Positions 8,020 through 17,251 of a stretch of DNA of 39,626 bases are shown here, one piece after another (the stretch's first letter is position 1; each line of letters starts with the position of its first letter). The notes below the pieces were generated by a model. That model was not told the DNA's origin, made no database searches, and saw only the letters and a list, made by a program, of their open reading frames with translations. Made by a program: the position numbers and the translations under genes. Source of the stretch: Rhodobiaceae bacterium (GTDB lineage Bacteria; Pseudomonadota; Alphaproteobacteria; Rhizobiales; JANQQB01); NCBI GenBank assembly GCA_028285165.1, contig JANQQB010000067.1:1-39626 (forward strand), read 5' to 3'.

Positions 8020-8794
8020 AGGTGTCGATCACCGTTGCCGCCGCCGCGGATACGCTGAAGTCGACGAACGACCGAACGGCGTCGTCCATGCCACCCTGCT
8101 TGTAGATCAGAGCCAGTTCGACCGCGCTCGGATAGTCCGGGCTCGTCGGACCGCGTCCGTCGACTTCCATAACCGTGACCTCAAGGTCCAGCGCCCGGGA
8201 ATAGGGACCGAAGCCAACGGCTCCGCGCACCTTGCTGACTGTGGTTATGGCGTCCTGGGTGGTGACTGCCGTCTTCGACTTTTCCGTAATCTCGAGCGAG
8301 TCCCAGCCGGGCATCGTCTTGCGTAAAACCTGAAGCGTGCTGTCCGCTTCTTCACGGCGCACGACCTTGATGCGCAGATCGTTGCCGCCCAGTTCGGCCC
8401 AGTTGCGGATCTTGCCGGAGAAGATTCCAATAAGCTGATCCCTCGTCACCTTTTTCACGCCCGCGCTGGGATTGGCGAAGATGACCGAGGGGATTTTTGC
8501 AATCGGCACGTATTTCAGGCCGAGCCCGGTCTCGGACCCCTTCAGGGGACGTGCCACCCGGCCAAGCCGCTCCTTGCCCGAGCCAACGGCGAGAATTCCA
8601 CCGCCCGATCCGATGCTCGGCGGCACTGAGATGCTTTGGTTTCCGTTACGGGCCGAGTATTCGACCGCGATTGCCCGCAGCATGTCGAGACCATCACCGG
8701 TTCCGACGACACTCAATTCCTTGGCCTGAACGCCGGACAGCAATCCGCCCCACGCGACTGCCAATACAGCGCATTTCAAAACACCTGTTTTCAT
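7994..8794 (-). CDS. PstS-like periplasmic binding protein coupled to the c-di-GMP receptor
   Basis: 266 residues with a signal peptide (MKTGVLKCAVLAVAWGG, cleaved near VQAKE). The body is of the phosphate-binding PBP_like type: LSVVGTGDGLDML, SIGSGGGILAVGSG, PIAKIPSVIFANPSAGVKKV, the conserved LIGIFSGKIRNWAELGG segment, and GAVGFGPYS. PstS proteins bind phosphate for the PstCAB importer, but no pstC, pstA, pstB or phoU is present. The gene is instead overlapped by the GGDEF-EAL receptor gene. It therefore probably works as a solute sensor subunit rather than an uptake protein (inference). The ligand could be phosphate or another oxyanion. Confidence 0.8.
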   Translation of the reverse strand: MKTGVLKCAVLAVAWGGLLSGVQAKELSVVGTGDGLDMLRAIAVEYSARNGNQSISVPPSIGSGGGILAVGSGKERLGRVARPLKGSETGLGLKYVPIAKIPSVIFANPSAGVKKVTRDQLIGIFSGKIRNWAELGGNDLRIKVVRREEADSTLQVLRKTMPGWDSLEITEKSKTAVTTQDAITTVSKVRGAVGFGPYSRALDLEVTVMEVDGRGPTSPDYPSAVELALIYKQGGMDDAVRSFVDFSVSAAAATVIDTYGGVPIRD

Positions 8795-8941
8795 GGATTA
8801 GCCTCACAATCATACACCGCCACGCGATGAGAATTATTCAAACGGCTAAAATTTCGGTTAAAGGAACAAAAAGTCGAGCAAAGTCATTCTTTTAGAATTG
8901 AAGTAAATTCCTTTTCTTCTATTTAATGGAACCAAATTTTC

Positions 8942-8971
8942 GTTATACGAGATATACAATGTTCAATTCAA
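8942..8971 (-). promoter_or_regulatory. Candidate promoter for the PstS-like/GGDEF-EAL operon
   Basis: On the minus strand TTGAAT (8966-8971) and TATAAC (8942-8947) are 18 bases apart, inside an AT-rich stretch in an otherwise GC-rich region. The start codon is ~150 bases downstream. The 300-base gap 8795-9094 shows no gene or convincing Pho box otherwise. Confidence 0.35.
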
Positions 8972-9094
8972 TCTAAAATCATTCTTAGGCGTGTCAATTG
9001 TCAGAGTTCCGGGCTCGGCGAACGGTCGACCTTATCGTGGACCGCCCGGTCCCTTCGTGTCGATCGCTCGCCCAGTAGCCGCTCTTGCTGCCGC

Positions 9095-10270
9095 CTATTG
9101 CAGATCCGCAAAAGCGGACTGAAGGCGCGACACGGCCTCCTCGACAAGAGCCCGGCGGGTGGCGAAGTTGAACCGCAGCCAGGTCTCACCGCCCTTGCCG
9201 AAGGTCGGACCCTGGTTGACGGCGATGCGGGCGTCGGCACGGACCCGTTCCGAGACCTCCTTTGCGTCCATCCCGGTTCCGGAAAAATCCACCCAACTTA
9301 AATAGGTCGATTCAAGGGGCATGGAACGCACGCCCGGTATCGTGTTCACTCCGGCATCGAACAGCCGGCGATTGCCGTCCAAGTAAGGCAACAACGTATC
9401 GAGCCATTCCGCACCGCCGGCATAGGCGGCCCGGGCAGCGCGGGTGCCGATCCCGTTTGCTGACGGTGTGATCGCGGCGTGCAACGCCTTCACCCTGGCT
9501 CTCAGATCCGGATCTTCGATGATCAGTTCGCCCGTCAGCGCGCCGGCGATGTTGAACGTCTTGGTCGGTGCGGCGCAGACGATGATGCGGTCGATGTGTT
9601 CGGGCGCGGCCTTCGACATGATCGTGTGGCGGGCGTGGGAATAGACCAGGTCATGGTGGATTTCGTCGGAAATCAGGATGAGATCGTGTGCCTTGCAAAA
9701 ATCCGCAAGCGCGCGCAATTCGTCCACCGACCACACCCGCCCGCCGGGATTGTGCGGCGAACACAACAGGACGATGCGTTCGCTGCCGTCCAGCTGGCTT
9801 TCGAGTGTTTCCAGGTCCATCTCATAGCGCCCGTCCACCTGGCGCAATTCGCTTTCAACGCTCTTGCGGCCATTGTCCCGGATCAGGCGGTGAAAGACGT
9901 GATAGACCGGCGTGAAGATGATCACGCCGTCGCCGGGCTTGGAACAGGCCTGGATGGCAAGGCCGATGCCGCTGATGACACCGGCCGTCGTCATCAGCCA
10001 TTCCGGTTCGACCGTCCAGCCATGGCGCTCGCGCATCCAGTCGATCACTGACGCATGGAACGCACCGGCATCATAGCAATACCCGTAGATGCCATGGGAA
10101 ACCAGGTCGGCGAACATGCCCTGGACCGATTGCGGCGGACGGAAATCCATGTCTGCCACCCACATCGAAATGCCGTCCTGCGGATCGACGTCGTAGAGCG
10201 GTTTCATGCCGTCCCACTTCGTGCATTCGGTTCCGCGGCGGTCGATGATTTCGTCAAAATCGATGGTCAT
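9095..10270 (-). CDS. MalY/PatB-family PLP-dependent C-S lyase / aminotransferase
   Basis: 391 residues, fold-type I aminotransferase class I/II. Family features are the start MTIDFDEIIDRRGT followed by KWD, WVADMDFRPP, the substrate tyrosine in PVYHVF (Y123), SPHNPGGRVW (N174), SDEIHHDL (D202) and the PLP lysine K237 in APTKTFNIAG. The MalY/PatB subgroup cleaves cystathionine or cysteine conjugates to thiols, pyruvate and ammonia. I chose the ATG at 10270 because family members start at this position, although I see no good Shine-Dalgarno site. A longer in-frame extension to 10522 looks like spurious coding. It is divergent from the PAS-EAL gene with ~250 bases between. Confidence 0.85.
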   Translation of the reverse strand: MTIDFDEIIDRRGTECTKWDGMKPLYDVDPQDGISMWVADMDFRPPQSVQGMFADLVSHGIYGYCYDAGAFHASVIDWMRERHGWTVEPEWLMTTAGVISGIGLAIQACSKPGDGVIIFTPVYHVFHRLIRDNGRKSVESELRQVDGRYEMDLETLESQLDGSERIVLLCSPHNPGGRVWSVDELRALADFCKAHDLILISDEIHHDLVYSHARHTIMSKAAPEHIDRIIVCAAPTKTFNIAGALTGELIIEDPDLRARVKALHAAITPSANGIGTRAARAAYAGGAEWLDTLLPYLDGNRRLFDAGVNTIPGVRSMPLESTYLSWVDFSGTGMDAKEVSERVRADARIAVNQGPTFGKGGETWLRFNFATRRALVEEAVSRLQSAFADLQ

Positions 10271-10521
10271 GGCAGGGAGGATTTCTCGCTGTCTTGCGGG
10301 GTTGTCGGGAGGCGGTTTGCAGGATGGCGGCCAAGGTTCGGGCACCGTCAGGCGAAGAGCGGATATACGCGTTCCGCACCCGTTTGTCGATTTGTACCGA
10401 CGGCGGCGATCGGCGCCGGCAAGACTCCGTTTACCGAAAAGCAAGGAAGCCGCCCGCCGATCACGGTTTGTTGTTTCCTTTGCCGCATGGTCCGGGGACG
10501 GCGTCCAGGATTCGGCAGGCA

Positions 10522-12312
10522 ATGCGCGGCACTCTTCCCGACAGGGTTACTGAAGACGGTGGCCCGGCACCTTGTGCCGAGCCGCCTTCCCGGTCGACCC
10601 TTGCATCCTGGCCAACGGACACGACCGGTATCCTGAAACAGATTACCGCGGACAGCCACGAAGCCGTCCTTATCGCCGATGCCGACGGTCGCCTGATCGA
10701 AGTCAGCCGCAAAGCACCCGAAATTTTCGGCACTGGCACGGGGATGACCGGCGCGCCCCGCCATATCCGCGATCTCCTGCCCGAAACGCTGGAGCAGGCG
10801 GCGCATACGGTGCTGGATGCGTTCAGGACCGGCATCGAAGCGATCGGCAGATCAGGCGAATGCCGCATCGAGGTTGCAGGCGAAAACCGTATTCTCGACT
10901 ATACGATCACACCGTCGCGGCTTGCCGGCCCCGACGGCGCGGTGTTCATCTGCATCACTGCCCGCGACGTCACGGTCAAGCGCCGGCAGGCGCACCGGCT
11001 GGAATTCCTGTCGCGGCACGACGAACTGACCGGCGCATTGCGGCGCCATGCCCTTCTCGACGCGATCGATCACCAGATCGGAAACGGGCGCGGCTGCGCC
11101 GTCCTGGTTCTCAATCTGCACCGGTTCAAGACGATCAACCTGACACTCGGGCGACCTGTCGGCGACATGGTGTTGAAGGCCGTTGCCGAGCGACTTGCCG
11201 ATTTCGACCCCCGATTTGCCGGCCCTGCCCGGCTCGGTGCCGACACATTCGCGCTCTACGCGCCGGCGACGCTTTCCCGCGACGCGCTCGACGCCGCGGC
11301 GGCGACGCTCACCCGCATCATCAATGCCCCGTTCCGGCTTTCCGGGATCTCCGCCCGTGTGGGCGTACATATCGGCATCAGCAGTCACCGGCCCGGTGAG
11401 GCCACATGCGCGGAACGGCTACTCGACGAAGCCGAAATGGCTCTTGATGAAGCCCGCAAGACCGCAGGCACGGGGATCGCGCATTTCGACCCGGCACAAT
11501 CGGCGCGCCAAAGCCGGGCCCGGGCCATTGAACGGGAATTGTGGAAAGCACTCGACCGCTCCGAGTTTTCTCTCGCCTATCAGCCGCAGGTCCGGCTGTC
11601 GGACGGCTGCATTATCGGCGCGGAAGCGCTGGTGCGCTGGACGCATTCGGACCTCGGGCGGATCGGACCTTCGGATTTCGTGGAAGTCGCAGAGGCAACC
11701 GGTTTTGTGGAGGATCTCGGTCGCTGGGTCCTCAACGCAGCCTGCCACGATGCCATGTCATGGGCGACGGACATTACGGTCGCCGTCAATGTTTCACCGG
11801 TGCAATTCGCACGCGGTCACATCGTTGCGGACGTGCGGGCCGCGCTCGACCGCTCCGGCCTGCCGGCGGAGCGCCTGACACTTGAAATCACCGAATCCGC
11901 CTTCCTGCAGCCATCCCATGCCCTGATGGACAGCCTGGCCGCGCTCCGGGCGCTGGGGGTCTCGCTGGCGCTGGACGATTTCGGTACGGGCTACGCCTCG
12001 TTCGGCTACCTGAAGCGGTTTCCGCTCAGCAAGATCAAGGTCGACCAGATGTTCGTGCGCACGCTGACCACGGATCGGGCGAGCCAGGCCGTCATCCAAT
12101 CGGTCAAGGTGCTGACCGACGGCCTCGGGTTGTCGCTGATCTGCGAAGGGATCGAGACCGAGGAACAAAGGCTGTTTCTCAGGTTGATCGGGTGCCAGGA
12201 AGGCCAGGGCTATCTGTTCGGCAAACCGCAGCGCACCGCGGAACTGGCGGCCTACCTGCGCGAACAGGCGCGCCTCAGAGTGTCGGCCGGGCTGTATTCC
12301 GTCCGCGCATAG
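10522..12312 (+). CDS. PAS-GGDEF(degenerate)-EAL protein, probable c-di-GMP phosphodiesterase
   Basis: 596 residues, no transmembrane segment. A PAS-like domain (~35-160; SHEAVLIADADGRLIEVS, then a short ITARDVTVKRRQ linker) precedes a GGDEF fold whose signature is degenerate: GADTF at 239-243 in RLGADTFALYA. It should not make c-di-GMP but may bind GTP. The EAL domain looks active: EALVRW from 368, NVSPVQF, EITESAF, DDFGTGYASFGYLKRFP, KVDQMFV, and EGIETEEQ. The start is uncertain; ATG 10522 is the nearest in-frame start, with only a weak GGCAGGC upstream. A longer frame to 10294 would run into the divergent promoter region. It is cytosolic, and its relation to the upstream receptor is unknown. 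Confidence 0.85.
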   Translation: MRGTLPDRVTEDGGPAPCAEPPSRSTLASWPTDTTGILKQITADSHEAVLIADADGRLIEVSRKAPEIFGTGTGMTGAPRHIRDLLPETLEQAAHTVLDAFRTGIEAIGRSGECRIEVAGENRILDYTITPSRLAGPDGAVFICITARDVTVKRRQAHRLEFLSRHDELTGALRRHALLDAIDHQIGNGRGCAVLVLNLHRFKTINLTLGRPVGDMVLKAVAERLADFDPRFAGPARLGADTFALYAPATLSRDALDAAAATLTRIINAPFRLSGISARVGVHIGISSHRPGEATCAERLLDEAEMALDEARKTAGTGIAHFDPAQSARQSRARAIERELWKALDRSEFSLAYQPQVRLSDGCIIGAEALVRWTHSDLGRIGPSDFVEVAEATGFVEDLGRWVLNAACHDAMSWATDITVAVNVSPVQFARGHIVADVRAALDRSGLPAERLTLEITESAFLQPSHALMDSLAALRALGVSLALDDFGTGYASFGYLKRFPLSKIKVDQMFVRTLTTDRASQAVIQSVKVLTDGLGLSLICEGIETEEQRLFLRLIGCQEGQGYLFGKPQRTAELAAYLREQARLRVSAGLYSVRA

Positions 12313-12448
12313 GCGCCTCCCATCGACTGGAAACGCCATGCGGACCGGCATCGCCTGTCGCTGTCCGGTCGGCTCGATGTATCCGGCAATTTATTCAGTC
12401 AATCACTGACAGACTTACGCAAAGAAAGCCGAACACTTCAAGTATTCC

Positions 12449-12476
12449 TTATCAAGCCGCATGAATCGTGTATAGT
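12449..12476 (+). promoter_or_regulatory. Candidate promoter for the 12555 operon
   Basis: TTATCA (12449-12454) and TATAGT (12471-12476) are 16 bases apart in an AT-rich intergenic stretch, about 80 bases before the start of the membrane-protein gene. Confidence 0.35.
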
Positions 12477-12554
12477 CGTTTTCGGGGCAATACCGCAGGT
12501 GATAAAACTTGATCTTCTGCGGTCGTGCGGGGCAAATCAAGGCGGATTTGTCCA

Positions 12555-13178
12555 ATGTCTGAAGTACTCACCGGGATCATCCTGAACGGAATCCAGCATC
12601 TCGTGGCAATTCTGGTCGGGATGGGGTCGATCTATCTGGGGTATCGACTGTTCCTGGAATTGCCGCGGCGCCGCGAAGGCGAAACCAAACTCGACCTGCC
12701 GGGTGGCGTGTCGATCCTCTTGTCGCGCATCGGACCCGGCATCTTCTTTGCCCTGTTCGGCGCCGGCATGATCGTCTACTCGATCACCAAGCCGCTGGAA
12801 ATCAAGGACATCGCGGAACAGGTCGCAACCGCGGAAGGCGCGACCACGACGAAGCGCAGCCGGACGCTGACCGGCCTCAGTCAGGAAGCCCAGGCCGCCG
12901 CACCGCAGAATTTCATCCAGACACCGATCGACCGGGGAACGATCATTGCCCGGCTCAACCGTATTTCCGCCGAAGCCCGCAAAACCCAGACCGGGGCGGC
13001 GCTGCTCGACACGACGCTGGCGGTACGCGAAGCGAAACTGTCCCTGATGCGCGAAGTGTGGCGCAGCGAATGGGGGACCTATGCCACGTTCCATCGCTGG
13101 GCGACGGAACAGTTCGAGCAGGATCCGCCACCGAATGATTCGCTGGCTGCCGTTGCGTATTACCGGCAGGAGCAGTGA
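12555..13178 (+). CDS. Small membrane protein of unknown function
   Basis: 207 residues. Two transmembrane helices (~6-30 and ~46-70) are followed by a soluble, mostly helical tail with Ala/Thr-rich linkers. I recognise no family. The start is ATG 12555 (MSEVLTGIILNGIQHL); an upstream in-frame ATG at 12525 would add ten charged residues before the helix. The next gene starts 1 base after this stop, with AGGAG inside the 3' end of this gene, so the two form an operon. A link to the secreted peptidase is likely from this spacing, but what it does is unknown. Confidence 0.75.
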   Translation: MSEVLTGIILNGIQHLVAILVGMGSIYLGYRLFLELPRRREGETKLDLPGGVSILLSRIGPGIFFALFGAGMIVYSITKPLEIKDIAEQVATAEGATTTKRSRTLTGLSQEAQAAAPQNFIQTPIDRGTIIARLNRISAEARKTQTGAALLDTTLAVREAKLSLMREVWRSEWGTYATFHRWATEQFEQDPPPNDSLAAVAYYRQEQ

Positions 13179-13179
13179 C

Positions 13180-14508
13180 ATGGCACAGCCTTGCTTACGG
13201 GTCTTGCTGGTCCCGGTCCTTGCCGCCTTGTGTCTGGTGTTCAGCCTGTCACCGGGCACAGCGCTGCGTCTGCCGGACTACGACGCGGCCGTGCTCGCGG
13301 AATGGCAGGCACGCTATCCGCGCGGCATCCTGTCAAACTACCGGGAGGTGATCCTGCCCCGCCTCGATCCGGCTGATCGAAAACGGCTTGGGGGCACCCG
13401 GTTCGAATTTCCCACTCGCCTGAAGGGCCGCGAGCCGTTCGGATTTGCCGCGGATACGGCGGGCCGCACGATCTACATGTCGATCCAGTCCTTGAAGTTT
13501 CTGGACGATCTGAGCCTGGCGGCCGCCTGGCTCGACCGCAACGGCTACACGCTGCAGAGCCTTACCAATTACCTCGCCATGATCCGCCACTGGAGCCGGC
13601 CGGAAGCGCCGCCGGCGGTGCTTCCGGCCTTGTGCATTCCGGAAAACGCCTTGCAGAACGCGGAGGTCGATACGCTGTCGCAAAAGACCTTCAGCACGGC
13701 AATCTTCTTTGTGATGCTGCACGAAATCGGTCATATCGTTCTCGGGCACGGCGGCTATGAGGGGATCTCCCGCGCCGCGGCCCGGAAAGCGGAAGCCGAT
13801 GCCGACGCCTTCGCCCTGAAGATCATGGCCCGTGTCGGAGACCCGCCGCTCGGTGTCGTCAATCTGTTTCTCGTCATGGCCTATCTGACGGAAAGCCCCG
13901 ACCATTATACCTCCGCTCCGGTGTCGCCACAGCAGCTTGCCGCACGCACGCATCCTTTGTCGCCCGACCGTCTCAGCGACTTTGCCGATACGCTGGCGCA
14001 GACTGCGGAAGATTATTCAAAGCTCGGGCTGACCCGTGCCCAGGTTATGGCGACCGCCGGCGAGGTGCGGATCGTCGCCGCCAACCTTCTCGGCATCCGC
14101 GGCCTGACGCCGCTGATCGGCCGCGCCACGACCCCGAAGGATCTCGGACCGATGCGGCCCGGCGACAAGCTCGCCGCCCCCTGCCGAACGACACCTGCGC
14201 TCTCGGCTGCCCCGAACGGCGCCTTTGCCGGCCGGTTTGCCGGCACCATCATCATCAACAATGTCGAATTCGACATGCAGGCGGAAATGACCCGCTCCGG
14301 CAACCGGGTCACGGGACGGTCCAGCGCCGGGGCCGGCGTGTCGACGCTCGAAGGGGTGGTGGAGGGCGACAGCCTGCATTACCGCTGGGTGCTCGGGCCG
14401 GACAAAGGACGCGGCGTCCTGACCTATGCAGGAGGCCGCTATTCGGGGACCTGGGGCAGCAATGACAGCGCGGACGACGGCGGTACGGTCAGCCTTCGGC
14501 CGGAATGA
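13180..14508 (+). CDS. Secreted HExxH zinc peptidase with C-terminal beta domain
   Basis: 442 residues with an N-terminal signal peptide (hydrophobic to ~28, cleaved near GTALR). The zinc site is HEIGHIVLGH (H181, E182, H185), with a candidate third ligand in the EADADAFAL segment (E205 or D209), the ExxxD arrangement of gluzincin/M48-like peptidases. The catalytic part lies at ~30-330. A separate C-terminal region (~355-442; NGAFAGRFAGTIIINN and then GGRYSGTWGS) looks like a small beta-sandwich that may bind substrate or the cell surface. AGGAG lies 8 bases before the ATG. Target proteins are unknown, and no other family assignment was possible. Confidence 0.75.
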   Translation: MAQPCLRVLLVPVLAALCLVFSLSPGTALRLPDYDAAVLAEWQARYPRGILSNYREVILPRLDPADRKRLGGTRFEFPTRLKGREPFGFAADTAGRTIYMSIQSLKFLDDLSLAAAWLDRNGYTLQSLTNYLAMIRHWSRPEAPPAVLPALCIPENALQNAEVDTLSQKTFSTAIFFVMLHEIGHIVLGHGGYEGISRAAARKAEADADAFALKIMARVGDPPLGVVNLFLVMAYLTESPDHYTSAPVSPQQLAARTHPLSPDRLSDFADTLAQTAEDYSKLGLTRAQVMATAGEVRIVAANLLGIRGLTPLIGRATTPKDLGPMRPGDKLAAPCRTTPALSAAPNGAFAGRFAGTIIINNVEFDMQAEMTRSGNRVTGRSSAGAGVSTLEGVVEGDSLHYRWVLGPDKGRGVLTYAGGRYSGTWGSNDSADDGGTVSLRPE

Positions 14509-14515
14509 CGCTCCA

Positions 14516-14536
14516 GCCTCTCGGTCAGCGGGAGGC
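14516..14536 (+). terminator. Possible terminator hairpin after the peptidase gene
   Basis: GCCTCTCG and CGGGAGGC pair (8 bp with one G-U) around a 5-base loop, starting 8 bases after the peptidase stop. There is no T-tract, so termination is uncertain. Confidence 0.3.
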
Positions 14537-14636
14537 AGGAATGCCCCAACCCACCTTGGCGCGGCGTCATCCTGTTGATAAGTGTCATGGAAAGACCCTG
14601 GCGCGGTATGGTTCGAACGGCCGACGCCGGAGCCCC

Positions 14637-16517
14637 ATGCAGGAGAAAACGACCTTGTCCAAGACCGTTCTGATCGACATGCACCCGGGCCGCAACGCCC
14701 AGGCCTACGGAATTGCCCGCGAGCTCGGCACCGATCCCGATCTGATCCATGCTCCGTCGGTCGGCGTGATCGGCAACAAGGGCGACAGCCAGTGCTATAT
14801 CGGGGTGCAGGGCAAGGTCGAGGCCATCCATGACCGCCTGCGTGAGGCGATCGGCAGCGGTCCGGGTCAGTTCGCCATGCGGCTGGTGCAGCCGGAATAC
14901 ACGGTCGCCACGTCCGACGGCATTCGCAACGGCACGCGTGAAATGCGCTATTCGCTGATCGGGCGCGAGGTCACCCATGACAGCGTCTGCGAACATGTCA
15001 GTGCAAGCGGACTGGACGGCACGATTGCGGTCGTTGCCTGCGACAAGCCGCCGGTCGGCACGCTCGCGGCGCTCCTGGAACACAACCGGCCGGCCATCAT
15101 CATGTCGGACGGCTCGATCCACCCGGCGATCGATTCCCGGTCGAACGAACCCATCGATCTGGTCACCGCCTATCAGGTCGCCGGCCATGAAGACCCGGAC
15201 TACCGCAAGCACATTTCCTGTTCCGCCTGTCCCGGTTACGGCAGTTGCGGCGGCATGTTCACCTACAACACCATGCAGACCTTCATCGGCGTGGTCGGCA
15301 TGCAGCCGCTGCACATGGTGGCGCCGCCGTCCGACGATCCGCGGCGGCTGGAACAATTCCCGGCCGAGCTTGTCGGCTACCTGAGAGGCATGATCGAGGC
15401 CGGCACGACGCCGCGCGACATTGTCGGGCCCGATTCCCTGCGCAATGCCCTGATCGTCGCCATGGCGGTCGGCGGCTCGACCAATGTCGTGCTGCATACG
15501 CCGGAAATCGCGCGGGCGGCCGGTTATGAGAATTTCTGGCGGGACATCATGACGCCGGAGGAATTCAATCACCTGTCGCAGCATGTCGTGCCGGTGCTGA
15601 CCGACGCCCGTCCCTACGGCCGCTTCTCGATGGTCGATATCGACCGGGTCGGCGGCGTCCAGGTGATCGTGCGGGAAATGCTTGAAGCCGGCCTTTTGAA
15701 CGGTGACGTGCCGACCTGCACGGGCGAGACGCTCGCAGAACAGGTCGAGCGGCTCGACACATCGCCGGCAGACGGCACGGTCGTCTATTCGGTGAAAGCC
15801 CCCTACAAGCCGACCGGTGGCCTGCGCCTGCTCGGCGGCAACCTGTCGCCTGAATTCGGCGCGATCCTCAAACTCGCCGGGGTCGAAGGCGGGCTGGAAG
15901 GCAACGTGTTTCGCGGCACGGCACGGGTGTTCGAAGGCGAACAGGGCCTGCTCGATGCGCTCGACAGCGCACCGGAAAGCTTCAATGACCACGATATGGT
16001 CATCGTGCGCTACGAGGGCCCGAGCGGGGCGCCGGGCATGCCGGAAATGCTGGATTCCACCTCGCGTATCACGACGCTCTGCCGCGAACGCGGCATCGTC
16101 GTCGGGCTGATGACGGATGCCCGCTTTTCCGGCGGATCGGTCGGATTGGTGATCGGCCATGTCGGACCGGAGGCGGCCGTCGGCGGCCCGATCGCGCTGG
16201 TCGAGGATGGCGACGAGATCATCGCCGATCTGAACAGCAACGAGTTGATCTGCACGCCGCTCGCGGACCCCGCCATCCGGGACGCGCGAAAGGCAGCCTG
16301 GGACAAGCAAGTCGCCGACAATGGCGGCAGCCACCCGAATTGCGGAGACGCCGACACGCGGCTCCTGCACCGCATGCGTCGGTCGGCGGTCCCGGCGATC
16401 CAGGGATCGGGCATGCACCCGGATCGGCAATTGTGGGTGCACGAGCCGCGCGAGCCGGCCGCGTCGTCGTTCACACCAAGCAATGTCTGGCGCACCGAGG
16501 CCGCGGAGGCGTCCTGA
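14637..16517 (+). CDS. IlvD/Edd-family dehydratase
   Basis: 626 residues. The three cluster cysteines of the family are visible: C53 (GDSQCYIG), C135 (VACDKPPVG) and C204 (CPGYGSCGGMFTYNTM). TSDGIRNGTREMRYSLIGRE, AVGGSTNVVLH and DARFSGGSVGLVIGHVGPEA also match. Family members dehydrate dihydroxy-acids (branched-chain amino acid synthesis), 6-phosphogluconate or sugar acids. CDKPPVG in place of the usual CDKxxPG and the long C-terminal tail (GMHPDRQLWVHEPREP) suggest a divergent subgroup, so the substrate is open. Two starts are possible: ATG 14637 with GGAG 4 bases upstream, or TTG 14655 with AGGAG 9 bases upstream. No isoleucine/valine or Entner-Doudoroff partner gene is nearby. Confidence 0.85.
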   Translation: MQEKTTLSKTVLIDMHPGRNAQAYGIARELGTDPDLIHAPSVGVIGNKGDSQCYIGVQGKVEAIHDRLREAIGSGPGQFAMRLVQPEYTVATSDGIRNGTREMRYSLIGREVTHDSVCEHVSASGLDGTIAVVACDKPPVGTLAALLEHNRPAIIMSDGSIHPAIDSRSNEPIDLVTAYQVAGHEDPDYRKHISCSACPGYGSCGGMFTYNTMQTFIGVVGMQPLHMVAPPSDDPRRLEQFPAELVGYLRGMIEAGTTPRDIVGPDSLRNALIVAMAVGGSTNVVLHTPEIARAAGYENFWRDIMTPEEFNHLSQHVVPVLTDARPYGRFSMVDIDRVGGVQVIVREMLEAGLLNGDVPTCTGETLAEQVERLDTSPADGTVVYSVKAPYKPTGGLRLLGGNLSPEFGAILKLAGVEGGLEGNVFRGTARVFEGEQGLLDALDSAPESFNDHDMVIVRYEGPSGAPGMPEMLDSTSRITTLCRERGIVVGLMTDARFSGGSVGLVIGHVGPEAAVGGPIALVEDGDEIIADLNSNELICTPLADPAIRDARKAAWDKQVADNGGSHPNCGDADTRLLHRMRRSAVPAIQGSGMHPDRQLWVHEPREPAASSFTPSNVWRTEAAEAS

Positions 16518-16590
16518 TCGGCGGCATTCGGTCCGCCGTCGAATCCGTGGGAGTGCGCGCCACATAACAAGCGATGGGGGAGATGTCGCC

Positions 16591-17076
16591 GTGACCAAGA
16601 GCTGCCTGTTGAGTGCCGCAATCGGCATGTCCGCACTGATGCTTTCGGCAGGCGGCCTCCACGCCGGATCCGGCAGCGGCGAACCGGTCTGTTTCAAGAC
16701 GGGCGCCTTGGCCTATCAGTCCGGCAGCCTGGTTTTCGAGCAATCCGAGGAGTCGAGACAGACGCTCGATTTCAAGGAAGTCAGCCGGACGATCCTGTCG
16801 ACCCGGTCCGAAACCTGCATCACCAAGGACGGCAACCGCTTCCCGTCCTTTGTCGAATATTCCGTCGTGACATTGGCCTTCGAACCGCCCTGGGATCCGG
16901 GCCGGACCATGCAAGTGCCGTTCCTGTGCGAAGCGGCTTCGGACGGCTTTCCCAACACGCCGGCGATCGACACGACCTGCGTCACGACCCATGCGACGGT
17001 TCAGTCGATCGGGGACACGTCGCTTGCGACCGAGTATTTCGTGAACGAAAAACCAGTCGATTATTTGCCGGATTGA
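16591..17076 (+). CDS. Secreted four-cysteine protein of unknown function
   Basis: 161 residues, GTG start with GGGGGAG 8 bases upstream. A signal peptide (MTKSCLLSAAIGMSALMLSA, cleaved near HAG) leaves a mature protein with C34, C76, C113 and C130, enough for two disulfides, which fits a periplasmic or secreted protein. I recognise no family. The 3' end of the gene and about ten bases after its stop are repeated in decayed form at 18832-18987, on the far side of the AT-rich GYF_2-RDD gene. It therefore once had a paralog next to it. Confidence 0.7.
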   Translation: MTKSCLLSAAIGMSALMLSAGGLHAGSGSGEPVCFKTGALAYQSGSLVFEQSEESRQTLDFKEVSRTILSTRSETCITKDGNRFPSFVEYSVVTLAFEPPWDPGRTMQVPFLCEAASDGFPNTPAIDTTCVTTHATVQSIGDTSLATEYFVNEKPVDYLPD

Positions 17077-17251
17077 GGGAAGCCGCAACTTTATTCCGGC
17101 TTTCAGAGCTCCCAAAACCGCAGCATGGAACAACAAGAGCTGATCTTGACCTTTAACATGACGAAATCGCAATTAAAATTTCTTGACTTACTTTGCAATA
17201 ATTCATTATATGATTACATTTGTTAATTTTCATAAATAGCTCATTATGAGA

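Noticed and set aside
8991-9005. Pho-box-like TGTCA repeats upstream of the PstS-like gene
   Set aside because: The spacing and sequence do not match the tandem CTGTCAT box, and it reads on the strand opposite to the gene.
14439-16697. 752-codon minus-strand frame over the IlvD/Edd gene
   Set aside because: Composition is dominated by Arg, Ala and His, typical of the reverse of a GC-rich gene. The plus-strand dehydratase motifs are unmistakable.
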